Shown in pieces: positions 16,555 through 29,001 of a stretch of 64,000 nucleotides of DNA; position 1 is the stretch's first letter; the number at the start of each line of letters is the position of its first letter. Source of the stretch: Marinibaculum sp040216765 (lineage in GTDB: Bacteria > Pseudomonadota > Alphaproteobacteria > Ferrovibrionales > Ferrovibrionaceae); NCBI GenBank assembly GCA_040216765.1, contig JAVJON010000036.1, positions 1 through 64,000 on the forward strand. Reading direction: 5' to 3'. The notes below the pieces were generated by a model. The model was given only the letters and a program-made list of their open reading frames with translations, was not told where the DNA came from and did not search any database. A program made the position numbers and the translations under genes.

Positions 16555-17316
16555 CTAAGCGATCAGCCCGAGCCGCAGCGCCTTGGCCACCGCGTGGGTG
16601 CGGCTCATCGCGTTGAGCTTGTGGGTGGTGGCGGCGAGATACTGGTTGGTGGTGTGCACCGACAGGCCGAGCGCCGCGGCGATGTCCTCGCTGGTCTTTC
16701 CTTCGGCCGTCATTGTCAGGCACTCGAGCTCGCGTTTGGACATTGGCGGCGTGCCGTCGAGCTGCGACAGGCGCAACCTGGCAACCGACCGGAACAGCGA
16801 AAAGGCGCGGATGTGCAGGTCGCACACCAGGCCGTCGTCAACGGCCATGTCGCGGCCGGCAAGGACGAAGAAACCGCCGATCCCGCCTTCGGCGAACACC
16901 GGCAGGGCCATGCCCGGCAGGTTCGACGTCAGGGCGGGCATGTTGTGGCCGAGCGAGACGAGCGGAAAGGCCGGACATTGCTGGGCGCCGGTTTCGCAAT
17001 ACCACCATGCCGGGGCGAGCGATTCGGTACGCGTGGCCATCCACGCCATACCTGCGGGACCGCAGATCGCCCGCGACAGGTCGGACGTGCGCGGGAATTC
17101 CCGGTCGAAGACCGTGGCCAGTCCGGGTATGCGGCGGTCGCGGGTCTCGACATAGAGACCGTAGAAGGATGCCGCGGCGCTGGCCGCCAGGCGCCGGGCG
17201 TGGCGCACCGTGTCGAGCACGACCGCCACGTTGTCCTGGGTGACGTCGAGACCGTCGGCGGCGGCCCTTGTCTTGGCGGGGCCTGCCGGGCCGTCCTTGG
17301 CCGTGCGGTGCTTCAT
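16555..17316 (-). CDS. visR: LuxR-type regulator, VisR-like
   Basis: The 253-residue protein has an N-terminal ligand- or partner-binding region and a C-terminal LuxR helix-turn-helix at about 190-253 (MSKRELECLTMTAEGKTSEDIAAALGLSVHTTNQYLAATTHKLNAMSRTHAVAKAL). In Sinorhizobium, VisN and VisR act together as the master activator of motility genes and lie in the same flagellar region. The gene follows visN with three bases between, which fits a heterodimer made from one operon. The name rests on synteny and pairing, and which of the two is VisR is a positional guess. Confidence 0.75.
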   Translation of the reverse strand: MKHRTAKDGPAGPAKTRAAADGLDVTQDNVAVVLDTVRHARRLAASAAASFYGLYVETRDRRIPGLATVFDREFPRTSDLSRAICGPAGMAWMATRTESLAPAWWYCETGAQQCPAFPLVSLGHNMPALTSNLPGMALPVFAEGGIGGFFVLAGRDMAVDDGLVCDLHIRAFSLFRSVARLRLSQLDGTPPMSKRELECLTMTAEGKTSEDIAAALGLSVHTTNQYLAATTHKLNAMSRTHAVAKALRLGLIA

Positions 17317-17319
17317 CGT

Positions 17320-18024
17320 TCAGATGGTCCCGCTGCGGATCGCGGTGGCGATCGCCATGGCGCGGTTGCTGGCGCCGTATTTGCGTATCGCATGGGCGAG
17401 ATAGCTGTTGACGGTGTTGGCGGTGACGCCGAGGATCATCGCAACCTCACCGGTGGTCTTGCCCTCCGACACCCAGCGCAGGCATTCGCGCTCGCGCACC
17501 GACAGGGAATTCGGCGGCGGCGTGCCCAAAAGCTCGGCAGGTATCCGCGACAGCAAATAGCAGCACGCAAGCTGCACCTCAGGCAGCATCTGGCTATCGA
17601 TGGCGCCCGCCCGGCCTGACGAAAACAGCGCCCTGCAGCGCTGCGCGGTGGCGTGCAGCCCCACGCTGTAGATCTCGGCGTGGCCGTGGCGCGCAAGCTG
17701 TTGCAGCGCCTCGGCGGCGTTCGCCCCGTCGCCGTCTCCGGTAATCGGTTTTGCCGGTTCTCCGATCGCACAGGTGCGCGGGCCGGCCGAAAGCCGCGCG
17801 AGCGGTTCCAGGCCGAGAATGTGGACGGTATCGTAAATCCAGTTCGACGCGATGATGTAAGGCCGCTCGCCGCCATGGTCGAGCAAGGTGCCCAGCAAGA
17901 GAAACCGCTCGGCGCCTGCTTCGGCGCAGATGCGGCCGAGACACTCGGACAGGTCGCTGCGGGTGGTGACGGCCGGTATGGCGGCCAGCGTCTCGCGCGA
18001 GAGCGTTTGCCGTGCGGCGTTCAT
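17320..18024 (-). CDS. visN: LuxR-type regulator, VisN-like
   Basis: The 234-residue protein ends in a LuxR helix-turn-helix (about 172-234, LSVRERECLRWVSEGKTTGEVAMILGVTANTVNSYLAHAIRKYGASNRAMAIATAI) behind a GAF/autoinducer-like domain. It is the first gene of the pair, and its promoter should lie in 18025-18195. The two proteins share architecture but not high identity. By analogy with VisNR they would activate the flagellar operons to the left. Confidence 0.75.
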   Translation of the reverse strand: MNAARQTLSRETLAAIPAVTTRSDLSECLGRICAEAGAERFLLLGTLLDHGGERPYIIASNWIYDTVHILGLEPLARLSAGPRTCAIGEPAKPITGDGDGANAAEALQQLARHGHAEIYSVGLHATAQRCRALFSSGRAGAIDSQMLPEVQLACCYLLSRIPAELLGTPPPNSLSVRERECLRWVSEGKTTGEVAMILGVTANTVNSYLAHAIRKYGASNRAMAIATAIRSGTI

Positions 18025-18195
18025 GACCGCCGGTCCGGGACCGGCGGCGCGTTTCCGCCGGAGGGACCGGCAGCGCAGCTTGGCGAATCACTCGACATGC
18101 CCAACGATTTCCACGCAGCGCGAATCGCGTCAACTGCGAAATCGCGTTGTGCAAAGACGATGCGGAGCCGCGCGGTCGCACACCGTCTTGTGCGG

Positions 18196-19608
18196 TTATC
18201 GCGGTCCGATCAGGCCGAGCCGTTCCCGCGCCAGCCAGCGCGCCAGCAACAGCACGCCCACGACGGCCAGGCCGGAGGAGAGCCCAACCCAGATGCCGGC
18301 GCCGCCGAAGCCGAACCGGAAGGCCAGCAGCGCGCCGACCGGCAGCCCGACGCCCCAATAACCGAACGCGGCGTAAATCATGGGCACGCGTGTGTCGTGC
18401 AGGCCGCGCAGCATGCCGCCCGCGACGGCCTGGGCGCCGTCGAAAATCTGGAAAAGCGCCGCGAAGGCGAGAAACCCGACCGCCAGTTGCGCAACCGCCC
18501 TGCTTTCGGGCGTGGACGCGTCGATGAAGACGCCGATCAGAAGATCGGGGACGGTGATCATGACCAGCGCCATCAGCGCCATGAAGCCGACGCCGAGCGT
18601 GAAGGACGTCCAGCCTGCGCGCGCAACGCCGTTCGGGTCGCCGGCGCCATAGGCGCGCCCGACGCGCACCGTCACCGCCTGGGAGATGCCCATCGGCACC
18701 ATGAAGGACAGCGAGGCGACCTGCATGGCGATGGCATGGGCGGCAAGCGCGGTCGTGCCGATCAGCCCCATCAGCATGGCCGCGACATTAAAGATCGAGA
18801 CCTCGAAAAGCACGATCGCGCCGATCGGCAGGCCGAGCCGGGCCAGGGTGAGGAAACGTGGCCAGTCGGGGCGCCAGAAACGTCCGAACAGCCGGTAGCG
18901 GCGGAATTGCTTGTCAATGGTCACGACAAGGGACACGCCGGCAAACATCAAAAGGCTCGACAGGGTGGTCGCCAGCCCGGACCCGGCAATGCCCATCGCG
19001 GGAAAACCAAGATTGCCGAACATCAGGCACCAATTGGCCAGAACGTTGAAGGCGACGGCGAAGAAGGTCACCGCCAACGCCCATCCCGGCCGCTCCAGCG
19101 CCGCCATGAAGCAGCGCAGCACGATGTACCAGAAGAACGGCAGGATCGCCCATTGCAGCCACACCATGTAGCGGCCGGCTTCGCTGGCCAGTTCCTTCTG
19201 CTGGCCCATCAGCAACAGCAGCGGTTCGGCAAACCACAAAAACACCCAGATCGGCACCGCGACCAGCGTTGCGATCCACAGGCCCTGGCGCACCGTGCGG
19301 CGCACGTCGCGTACCGAATGGCGGCGGCGTCCGAGTTCGCTTGCGATCATCGGCGCCGTCGCCAGGATCAGGCCGAGGCCGAAGATCATCGGTGCGAAGT
19401 AGAGCGACCAGCCGAGCGTGCCGGCGCCCAGCGTGACCGGGCCGAGGCGCCCCATCATGATGATGTCGGTGGCCGTCATGGCGTTCTGGCCGAGATTGGT
19501 CATGACCATCGGCCAGGCAAGCGCCAGCGTGGCGCGGATTTCCCGCCGCCATGCGGACGTTTGTGGCGGCGCCTGGGGCGCGGCCGGGCAATCTGCCACT
19601 CTGCTCAT
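18196..19608 (-). CDS. MATE family efflux transporter
   Basis: The protein exports cationic drugs or metabolites in exchange for protons or sodium across the inner membrane. From the ATG at 19608 (MSRVADC) it has 470 residues, typical for MATE, with twelve membrane helices in two halves. Family features include LALAWPMVMTNLGQNAMTATDIIMMGRLGPVTLGA near the N-terminus and MGISQAVTVRVGRAYGAGDP in the second half. A longer frame begins at 19677 but adds a hydrophilic, non-conserved leader. Substrate unknown. Not linked to motility by sequence. Confidence 0.92.
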   Translation of the reverse strand: MSRVADCPAAPQAPPQTSAWRREIRATLALAWPMVMTNLGQNAMTATDIIMMGRLGPVTLGAGTLGWSLYFAPMIFGLGLILATAPMIASELGRRRHSVRDVRRTVRQGLWIATLVAVPIWVFLWFAEPLLLLMGQQKELASEAGRYMVWLQWAILPFFWYIVLRCFMAALERPGWALAVTFFAVAFNVLANWCLMFGNLGFPAMGIAGSGLATTLSSLLMFAGVSLVVTIDKQFRRYRLFGRFWRPDWPRFLTLARLGLPIGAIVLFEVSIFNVAAMLMGLIGTTALAAHAIAMQVASLSFMVPMGISQAVTVRVGRAYGAGDPNGVARAGWTSFTLGVGFMALMALVMITVPDLLIGVFIDASTPESRAVAQLAVGFLAFAALFQIFDGAQAVAGGMLRGLHDTRVPMIYAAFGYWGVGLPVGALLAFRFGFGGAGIWVGLSSGLAVVGVLLLARWLARERLGLIGPR

Positions 19609-19806
19609 TATGGCCTCATGATAAGCGATCGCGCGCGGGCCATTCGTGGGCGTTCGCACGGTGCATCGATCCGGCACTTGGTACAGGCTGCGCGGCGAGG
19701 CAAGCGGCTGCGCGGGTCAATCGATTGGCACAGGCGCGGGGCATAAGCCAATGTCCGAATTGCCGCAGGCGCGCATTTGCGATTTCTCCAGATCGGCGAC
19801 GCTGGT

Positions 19807-20220
19807 ATGAGTGGGATCGAAACGGAAAAGGCAAACAACGTGCAAAGTCGGCCACACTGGACGCGATCCTGGATCGCCATAGTTGCGACGGCCTTCCTTG
19901 TGCTGCAGGCCGCGCTGGCCGGCTTCGCCGGCGGCGCCAACGCCGCTCCGCTTGCGCTCGACGCGTTCGGCAACCCGCTGTGTATCGGCAACAGTGTCGG
20001 CGATCCGGACGAAAACGGGGCTGGCGGTCATCAACTGCCGAACTGCTGCCTGGCATCGTGTTCCATGTTCGCGCCGGCCATGGCGACTGTCGCGCACGCA
20101 GCCGCGCTCCGCCCGGGCCTGGTCGGCGAAGTGGCGGTCGCCACCTATCATCCCGTCCTTTCTCCAACACGCGGGCGCGGCGAGCCGGGCAGGCCGCGCG
20201 CACCGCCACTGTCGGGCTGA
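19807..20220 (+). CDS. DUF2946-like small periplasmic protein
   Basis: The 137-residue product has a signal or anchor helix at about 19-45 (WIAIVATAFLVLQAALAGFAGGANA) and a short periplasmic part with a Cys cluster (LPNCCLASCSMFAP). Small cysteine-containing proteins of the DUF2946 type often lie beside copper genes, and a PCuAC chaperone follows 78 bases downstream. A role in copper handling is therefore plausible. The start could also be at 19777. Family assignment is by pattern only. Confidence 0.6.
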   Translation: MSGIETEKANNVQSRPHWTRSWIAIVATAFLVLQAALAGFAGGANAAPLALDAFGNPLCIGNSVGDPDENGAGGHQLPNCCLASCSMFAPAMATVAHAAALRPGLVGEVAVATYHPVLSPTRGRGEPGRPRAPPLSG

Positions 20221-20298
20221 TCCGGACCGTTATTGACGGTCCCGTTTTGGATTTGCTGCCGGGCAGACCCCGGCTGACGCCTGTTTCTGGAGACCATC

Positions 20299-20844
20299 AT
20301 GTCGACTATTTTCAGCGCGGCTTTCGCGCGTTCCTTCCGTCCGCAACCGTCCTTCCTCGCCAGTTTCGAGGAAAGGCTCGGTGTTGCCGTTCTCACCTTC
20401 GCGCTGCTCGTGGCGAGCGCGTTCCCGATCATGGCGTCCGAGATCAGGGCCGGCGACATCGTCGTCGAACATGGCTGGTCACGGGCCGCGCCGGCCGGCG
20501 CAAAAGTAGCCGGCGGCTTCGTTGTCATCCGCAATGAAGGCGGTGCCGACGACCGGCTGGTCGCCGTCGAAACCGAGATCGCCGAACGTGGCGAGATCCA
20601 CGAGATGTCGGTCGACGACAAGGGCGTGATGACCATGCGCCCGCTGGCGGACGGGCTGGCGATCCCGGCCGGCGAGACCGTGACGCTGAAGCCCGGCTCG
20701 TTCCACCTCATGTTCATGGGGCTCGGCGCGCAGCCGGAGGAGGGCGAGAGCTTCGCGGTCCGGCTGATTTTCGAAAAGGCCGGTGCGGCCGAGGCGATGT
20801 TCGAAGTCACCGGCATGGGCGGTGGCAAGATGCACGGCGACTGA
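20299..20844 (+). CDS. PCuAC periplasmic copper chaperone
   Basis: PCuAC proteins bind Cu(I) in the periplasm and pass it on for cytochrome oxidase assembly. The 181 residues have a signal helix (about 30-47) and a cupredoxin-like domain. The copper ligands are visible as His101 and Met103 (IHEM), Met111 or Met113 (VMTM), and His136 with Met138 (FHLM), the HxnMx21-22HxM pattern. The C-terminus GMGGGKMHGD could add a weak metal site. Confidence 0.92.
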   Translation: MSTIFSAAFARSFRPQPSFLASFEERLGVAVLTFALLVASAFPIMASEIRAGDIVVEHGWSRAAPAGAKVAGGFVVIRNEGGADDRLVAVETEIAERGEIHEMSVDDKGVMTMRPLADGLAIPAGETVTLKPGSFHLMFMGLGAQPEEGESFAVRLIFEKAGAAEAMFEVTGMGGGKMHGD

Positions 20845-20879
20845 GCCGCCGCCGGCGGGCCTCGGTCCGCCTTAGGGGC

Positions 20880-20947
20880 GCCGGGCGGCCGCCCGGCCGC
20901 TCCGCCTGCGCCCTGTCGCGTCGCGCGCGCTTCCTCGTGCGCGCGAC
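20880..20947. terminator. two GC-rich hairpins between copper gene and metH
   Basis: An 18-base self-complementary sequence (20880-20897) is followed by a 9-bp stem, GTCGCGCGC with GCGCGCGAC, around a 10-base loop (20920-20947). They lie 36 to 103 bases beyond the copper chaperone stop and probably end its transcript. No T run follows. They do not resemble the SAM-II, SAH or cobalamin riboswitch consensus that I would look for before metH. Confidence 0.4.
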
Positions 20948-21005
20948 ACCGCGCGCTATGTTCGTGAATGCGACAGGTATCGCATCCGATTGCGACGTCA
21001 TGTTG

Positions 21006-21025
21006 ACATAAAGATATCCTTATGT
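21006..21025 (+). promoter_or_regulatory. palindromic operator upstream of metH
   Basis: The 20-base near-palindrome ACATAAAGATATCCTTATGT has its centre in GATATC and lies 44 bases before the metH start. It stands out in GC-rich surroundings and overlaps a TTGACA (21003-21008) that could be a -35 box. ArsR-type regulators of the SAM cycle in Proteobacteria (SahR) bind AT-rich palindromes of this kind before metH and related genes. Assignment to such a regulator is inference. Confidence 0.5.
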
Positions 21026-21069
21026 GACCATGGAAGGAGTTCCAGAACACGATCACGCGAGTATATTTT

Positions 21070-24858
<3,789 letters not shown>

Positions 24859-24917
24859 TGGATGGCCGCCGATCGCATATCCCTGCGTCCATCCGATCCC
24901 TGAACCGCCTACGGGTC

Positions 24918-25889
24918 CTATCCGGGCATCTCCGTAGGGCTTCTTGAAGCCGGACCGGTTTCCTGGCTGAACGCGGTCCGCTCCCAATAGGGCGGGCGGC
25001 CGAAGCAGGCGGCGAGATGGTCCAGGAACAGCCGCACCTTCGGGGTCAGGTAGGGGCTGGGGCGGTGCACGCCGTAGATCCCCTGCTCCTGCCGGCTGAA
25101 ACGGCCCTCGAAGGCCGGCAGCAGGCGCAGCAGGCGGCCATCGGCCAGTGCTTCGTTCACCAGCCAGGTCGGCAGCAGCGCCACCCCCAGCCCGCCGGCC
25201 GCCGCGGCCAGCAGGGCGTCGGAATTGTTGGCGCGCAGGCGGTGGCGCACCGGCACCTCGCGCAGGGCCCCGTCGGCGCCGCTCAAGAGCCAGGCTTCGC
25301 CGGGCTGCAGGTGGAAGGCCAGGCATTCGTGGCGCGCCAGATCCTCCGGCGCCTGCAGGGCCGGCGCACGCTCCAGATAGGCGGGGCTGGCCACCACATG
25401 GCGGCGCTGGTCGGCCAGCCGGCGCGCCAGCAGGGCGGAATCCTGCAGCGCGCCGATGCGGATCGCGACATCGACCCCCGCCTCCACCAGGTCGACCGTA
25501 TGATCGGTCAGGTCCAGGTCGATCCGCAGGTCGGGATAGCGCGCCAGGAAGGCCGGCAGGTGCGGCGCCACATGGCGATGGCCGAAGGCGACCGGCACGT
25601 TGACCCGCAGCAGGCCGCGCGGCGCCGCCTGGCGCTCCGACAGGGCGGCGCGCATCTCGCCGATCTCCGCCAGCACCCGCTGCGCCCGCTCATGCGCGGC
25701 ATGGCCGTTCTCGGTCAGCCGCAGCCGCCGGGTCGAGCGCCGCACCAGCTGGGTCCCCAGTTCCACCTCAAGGGCCGCCACCAGCCGCGACACGGAGGAG
25801 GCGGTGACCCCCAGCTCCCGCGCCGCGGCCGAGAAGCTGCCCGTCTCCACGGCCTTGCTGAGGGCGGTGAATCCATCGATCAGGTCCAT
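24918..25889 (-). CDS. LysR family transcriptional regulator
   Basis: The 323-residue protein has the LysR helix-turn-helix at residues 1-60 (MDLIDGFTALSKAVETGSFSAAARELGVTASSVSRLVAALEVELGTQLVRRSTRRLRLTENG). A substrate-binding domain follows from about 90 (GLLRVNVPVAFGHRHVAPHLPAFLARYPDLRIDLDLTD). It resembles the common alpha/beta LysR group near efflux or redox genes. It is divergent from glcB with a shared 119-base intergenic region carrying an inverted repeat, so it may control itself and glcB. The inducer is unknown. Confidence 0.92.
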   Translation of the reverse strand: MDLIDGFTALSKAVETGSFSAAARELGVTASSVSRLVAALEVELGTQLVRRSTRRLRLTENGHAAHERAQRVLAEIGEMRAALSERQAAPRGLLRVNVPVAFGHRHVAPHLPAFLARYPDLRIDLDLTDHTVDLVEAGVDVAIRIGALQDSALLARRLADQRRHVVASPAYLERAPALQAPEDLARHECLAFHLQPGEAWLLSGADGALREVPVRHRLRANNSDALLAAAAGGLGVALLPTWLVNEALADGRLLRLLPAFEGRFSRQEQGIYGVHRPSPYLTPKVRLFLDHLAACFGRPPYWERTAFSQETGPASRSPTEMPG

Positions 25890-25893
25890 CTTA

Positions 25894-25950
25894 TTGCGCC
25901 TTACGCAAAGAAGCTCCGCAAATCCTGAGTATTCTGGGATCGGTGCGCAA
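25894..25950. promoter_or_regulatory. LysR-type box and repeated CGCAA half-sites
   Basis: TTGCG-N5-CGCAA (25894-25908) contains the T-N11-A pattern of LysR sites and lies 5 bases upstream of the LysR start codon. Two more CGCAA half-sites follow at 25917-25921 and 25946-25950. The set sits between the two divergent starts, where a LysR protein would bind to repress itself and act on the divergent glcB. Confidence 0.4.
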
Positions 25951-26008
25951 GGGTTATCCTGTCCGGCAGATGACGGGCCCCGGGGCCCGCGATGCAGGAG
26001 GCCAGGCC

Positions 26009-28201
26009 ATGAACGACATGACGCGGGACGGGACCATCCAGGCGGGCGGGCTGCAGGTCGCACGGGCGCTGCACGAATTCATCGAGGGCGAGGCCCTGCC
26101 CGGCACCGGGGTGGCGCCGGACCGGTTCTGGTCCGCGCTGGATGCCCTGCTGCACGACCTGGCGCCGCGGAACCGGGCGCTGCTGGAGCGCCGCGAGGCG
26201 CTGCAGGCACAGATCGACGAATGGCACCGGGCGCGGCGCGGCCAGCCGGTCGACCCGGCGGCGCATCGCGACTTCCTGGCCGGGATCGGCTATCTGCTGC
26301 CCGAGGGGCCGGACTTCGCCGTGACCACCGCCAATGTCGACCCGGAGATGGCGGAGATCGCGGGCCCCCAGCTGGTCGTGCCCTGTTCCAACGCGCGCTA
26401 TGCGCTGAACGCGGCCAATGCCCGCTGGGGCAGCCTGTACGACGCCCTCTACGGCACCAATGCGATCGCCGAGGATGACGGCGCCACCCGGGGCGGCGCC
26501 TATAACCCGGTGCGCGGCGCCAAGGTGATCGCACGGGCCCGCGCGCTGCTCGATTCCGCGGCGCCGCTGGACGGCGGGTCGCATGGCGATGTCAGGTCCT
26601 ATGCGATCGTCGATGGCGGCCTGCAGGCCTGGCTGACCGAAGGCCGGGCCGCCGGCCTGGCCGACCCGGCGCAGCTCGCCGGCTGGCAGGGCCCGGCGGA
26701 CGCACCCTCGGCCGTGCTGCTGGCCCATCACGGCCTGCACCTGGAGATCCGCATCGACCGCGACCATCCGGTCGGCCGCGACGACCCGGCGGGCATGGCC
26801 GACCTGGTGCTGGAATCCGCGGTCACCACGATCGTGGACTGCGAGGATTCCGTCGCCGCGGTGGATGCCGAGGACAAGGTGGCGGTCTACCGCAACTGGC
26901 TGGGCCTGATGCGCGGCGACCTGTCGGCCGGCTTCGACAAGGGCGGCAGGACTGTTCAGCGGCGCCTCAACCCCGACCGCCGCTATGTCACGACCGGCGG
27001 CGGCGAGCTGGTGCTGCCGGGGCGGGCGCTGATGCTGGTGCGCAATGTCGGCCACCTGATGACCAATCCGGCGGTCCATCTGTCCGACGGCTCGGAGGCG
27101 CCGGAGGGCATGCTGGATGCGATGATCACGGCAGCAATCGCGCTGCACGACCTGCGCGGCCAGGGCCAGCTGCGCAATTCCCGCGCCGGTTCGGTCTACA
27201 TCGTGAAGCCGAAAATGCACGGGCCGGAGGAAGTCGCCTTCGCCGCCGAGATCTTCGCCCGCGTCGAGGATGCGCTGGGCCTGCCGGCGGCCACCCTGAA
27301 GATGGGCATCATGGACGAGGAGCGCCGCACGACAGTCAACCTCAAGGAATGCATCCGCGCCGCGTCGGACCGGGTGGTGTTCATCAACACCGGCTTCCTG
27401 GACCGCACCGGCGACGAGATCCATACCGCCATGGAAGCCGGGCCGATGATCCGCAAGGCGGAGATGAAGGCCGCCCCCTGGCTGCAGGCCTATGAGGACT
27501 GGAACGTGGATGTGGGCCTGGCCTGCGGCCTGCGCGGCCGGGCGCAGATCGGCAAGGGGATGTGGGCGATGCCCGACCTGATGGCGGAGATGCTGGAGGC
27601 CAAGGTCGGCCATCCGCAGGCCGGCGCCAACACCGCCTGGGTGCCCTCGCCCACCGCGGCGACCCTGCACGCGATGCACTATCACCAGGTCGATGTCGCC
27701 GCGCGGCAGGCGGCGCTGGCCGGTGCCGGCCGGCGCGCGGACCTGGACAGGATCCTGACCTGGCCGCTGGCCGACCGGCCGAACTGGTCGCCGGAGGAGG
27801 TGCAGCAGGAACTGGACAACAACGCGCAGGGCATCCTGGGCTATGTCGTGCGCTGGGTGGAGCAGGGGGTCGGCTGTTCCAAGGTGCCGGACATCCACGA
27901 TGTCGGCCTGATGGAGGACCGCGCGACCTGCCGGATCTCCAGCCAGCACCTGGCGAACTGGCTGCACCACGGCATCTGCACCGAGGCGCAGCTGCGCGAG
28001 ACCATGCAGCGGATGGCCGCGGTGGTCGACCGCCAGAACGAAGGCGATCCGGACTACCGCCCGATGGCGCCCGATTTCGACCGCAGCATCGCCTTCCAGG
28101 CGGCCTGCGAACTGGTCTTCGACGGTCGCGCCCAGCCCAGCGGCTATACCGAGCCGGTGCTGCACCGCCGCCGGGCGGAGGCGAAACAGGCGGCGCACTG
28201 A
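26009..28201 (+). CDS. glcB: malate synthase G
   Basis: GlcB condenses glyoxylate with acetyl-CoA to malate in the glyoxylate route. The 730 residues match the monomeric G isoform. Visible blocks are GPQLVVPCSNARYALNAANARWGSLYDALYGT, VDCEDSVAAVDAEDKVAVYRNWLGLM, KPKMHGPEEVAFA, KMGIMDEERRTTVNLKE, and near the C-terminus VGCSKVPDIHDVGLMEDRATCRISSQHLANWLHHG. The start at 26009 is chosen for its AGGAGG at 25996-26001; a frame from 25943 has no such site. No isocitrate lyase gene is in the window. Confidence 0.97.
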   Translation: MNDMTRDGTIQAGGLQVARALHEFIEGEALPGTGVAPDRFWSALDALLHDLAPRNRALLERREALQAQIDEWHRARRGQPVDPAAHRDFLAGIGYLLPEGPDFAVTTANVDPEMAEIAGPQLVVPCSNARYALNAANARWGSLYDALYGTNAIAEDDGATRGGAYNPVRGAKVIARARALLDSAAPLDGGSHGDVRSYAIVDGGLQAWLTEGRAAGLADPAQLAGWQGPADAPSAVLLAHHGLHLEIRIDRDHPVGRDDPAGMADLVLESAVTTIVDCEDSVAAVDAEDKVAVYRNWLGLMRGDLSAGFDKGGRTVQRRLNPDRRYVTTGGGELVLPGRALMLVRNVGHLMTNPAVHLSDGSEAPEGMLDAMITAAIALHDLRGQGQLRNSRAGSVYIVKPKMHGPEEVAFAAEIFARVEDALGLPAATLKMGIMDEERRTTVNLKECIRAASDRVVFINTGFLDRTGDEIHTAMEAGPMIRKAEMKAAPWLQAYEDWNVDVGLACGLRGRAQIGKGMWAMPDLMAEMLEAKVGHPQAGANTAWVPSPTAATLHAMHYHQVDVAARQAALAGAGRRADLDRILTWPLADRPNWSPEEVQQELDNNAQGILGYVVRWVEQGVGCSKVPDIHDVGLMEDRATCRISSQHLANWLHHGICTEAQLRETMQRMAAVVDRQNEGDPDYRPMAPDFDRSIAFQAACELVFDGRAQPSGYTEPVLHRRRAEAKQAAH

Positions 28202-28256
28202 CCGGGGCAGGGACGGCCTGCGGATGCGCGAGCAGACTTGCCGTCTGATCGGCATG

Positions 28257-28282
28257 GATATACATTTACATCGTTGTATATC
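28257..28282 (+). promoter_or_regulatory. operator of the vapBC-type pair
   Basis: GATATACA (28257-28264) and TGTATATC (28275-28282) form a perfect 8-bp inverted repeat across a 10-base spacer. The site ends 14 bases before the antitoxin start, at the place of the promoter. Toxin-antitoxin operons of this class repress themselves through such palindromes. AAGGGA at 28284-28289 is the ribosome site for the antitoxin. Confidence 0.6.
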
Positions 28283-28296
28283 TAAGGGAGCGGTTC

Positions 28297-28527
28297 ATGC
28301 AGGTCGCGAGATGGGGCAATTCGCTTGCCGTGCGGCTGCCCGCCGCCGTGGTCGAGGCCCTTGGCTTGAAAGAGGGCGACGAAATCGAAATCCACCTGGA
28401 CGGTGCGCGCGACTTCTCGGTGGCCCGGAAACCGGATCGCGCGGCGTTGCTGGCCCGCCTGCGCCGTTTCCGTGGACGGTTGCCGGAGGATTTCCACTTC
28501 GACCGCGACGAGGCCAATGCCCGTTGA
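28297..28527 (+). CDS. AbrB/MazE-type antitoxin (VapB-like)
   Basis: The 76 residues begin with the swapped-hairpin AbrB fold (MQVARWGNSLAVRLPAAVVEALGLKEGDEIEIHL), which binds DNA as a dimer. A C-terminal tail (ALLARLRRFRGRLPEDFHFDRDEANAR) should wrap around and block the toxin. The end overlaps the toxin start at 28517. It would repress its own promoter at 28257-28282. Confidence 0.9.
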   Translation: MQVARWGNSLAVRLPAAVVEALGLKEGDEIEIHLDGARDFSVARKPDRAALLARLRRFRGRLPEDFHFDRDEANAR

Positions 28528-28933
28528 GATGGCGCCGCCGTTCATCGACAGCAACGTCATCCTCTATCTGACATCCGGAGATGCACGGAAGGCGGGCCGT
28601 GCAGAGCAACTGCTCCATGCCGGCGGGGTGGTGAGTGTGCAGGTCCTGGACGAGGTGGCCCATGTGGCGCGCCGCAAGATGGCGTTCACCTGGCCGGAGA
28701 CGCGCCTGTTCCTGGACAGCCTGCGCCGCCTCGTCGATGTGAAGCCGGTCACGCAGGAGGTCCATGACCTCGGCCTGGAGATCGCGGAACGCTACCGCTA
28801 TTCGATATGGGACGGCATGATCGTAGGCGCGGCGATTTCCGCCGGCTGCGACATTCTGCTCTCCGAAGACCTGCAGCACGGCCAGGTCGTCGAGGCCGCT
28901 CTCACGATCCGCAACCCGTTTGCGGCAGGCTGA
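28517..28933 (+). CDS. PIN-domain toxin (VapC-like)
   Basis: VapC toxins are Mg-dependent ribonucleases, often acting on tRNA. The 138 residues carry the PIN acidic set: Asp in FIDSNVILYL, Glu in VLDEVAHVARR, Asp in YSIWDGMIVGAA and Asp in ILLSEDLQHGQVV. The ATG at 28517 (MPVEM) overlaps the antitoxin end by 11 bases; a second ATG at 28529 is possible. The pair looks complete and active. Confidence 0.92.
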   Translation: MPVEMAPPFIDSNVILYLTSGDARKAGRAEQLLHAGGVVSVQVLDEVAHVARRKMAFTWPETRLFLDSLRRLVDVKPVTQEVHDLGLEIAERYRYSIWDGMIVGAAISAGCDILLSEDLQHGQVVEAALTIRNPFAAG

Positions 28934-29001
28934 TCCCGGTCGCAAACTGACTTTTGCCACCGGTCCGCCTGGCGGCCCGGGACCGCAACGTCCCACTGGC
29001 A

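Noticed and set aside
20845..21069. SAM-II, SAH or cobalamin riboswitch before metH
   Set aside because: The GC-rich stems found there do not show the conserved cores of these classes, and the palindrome at 21006 is more like a protein operator.
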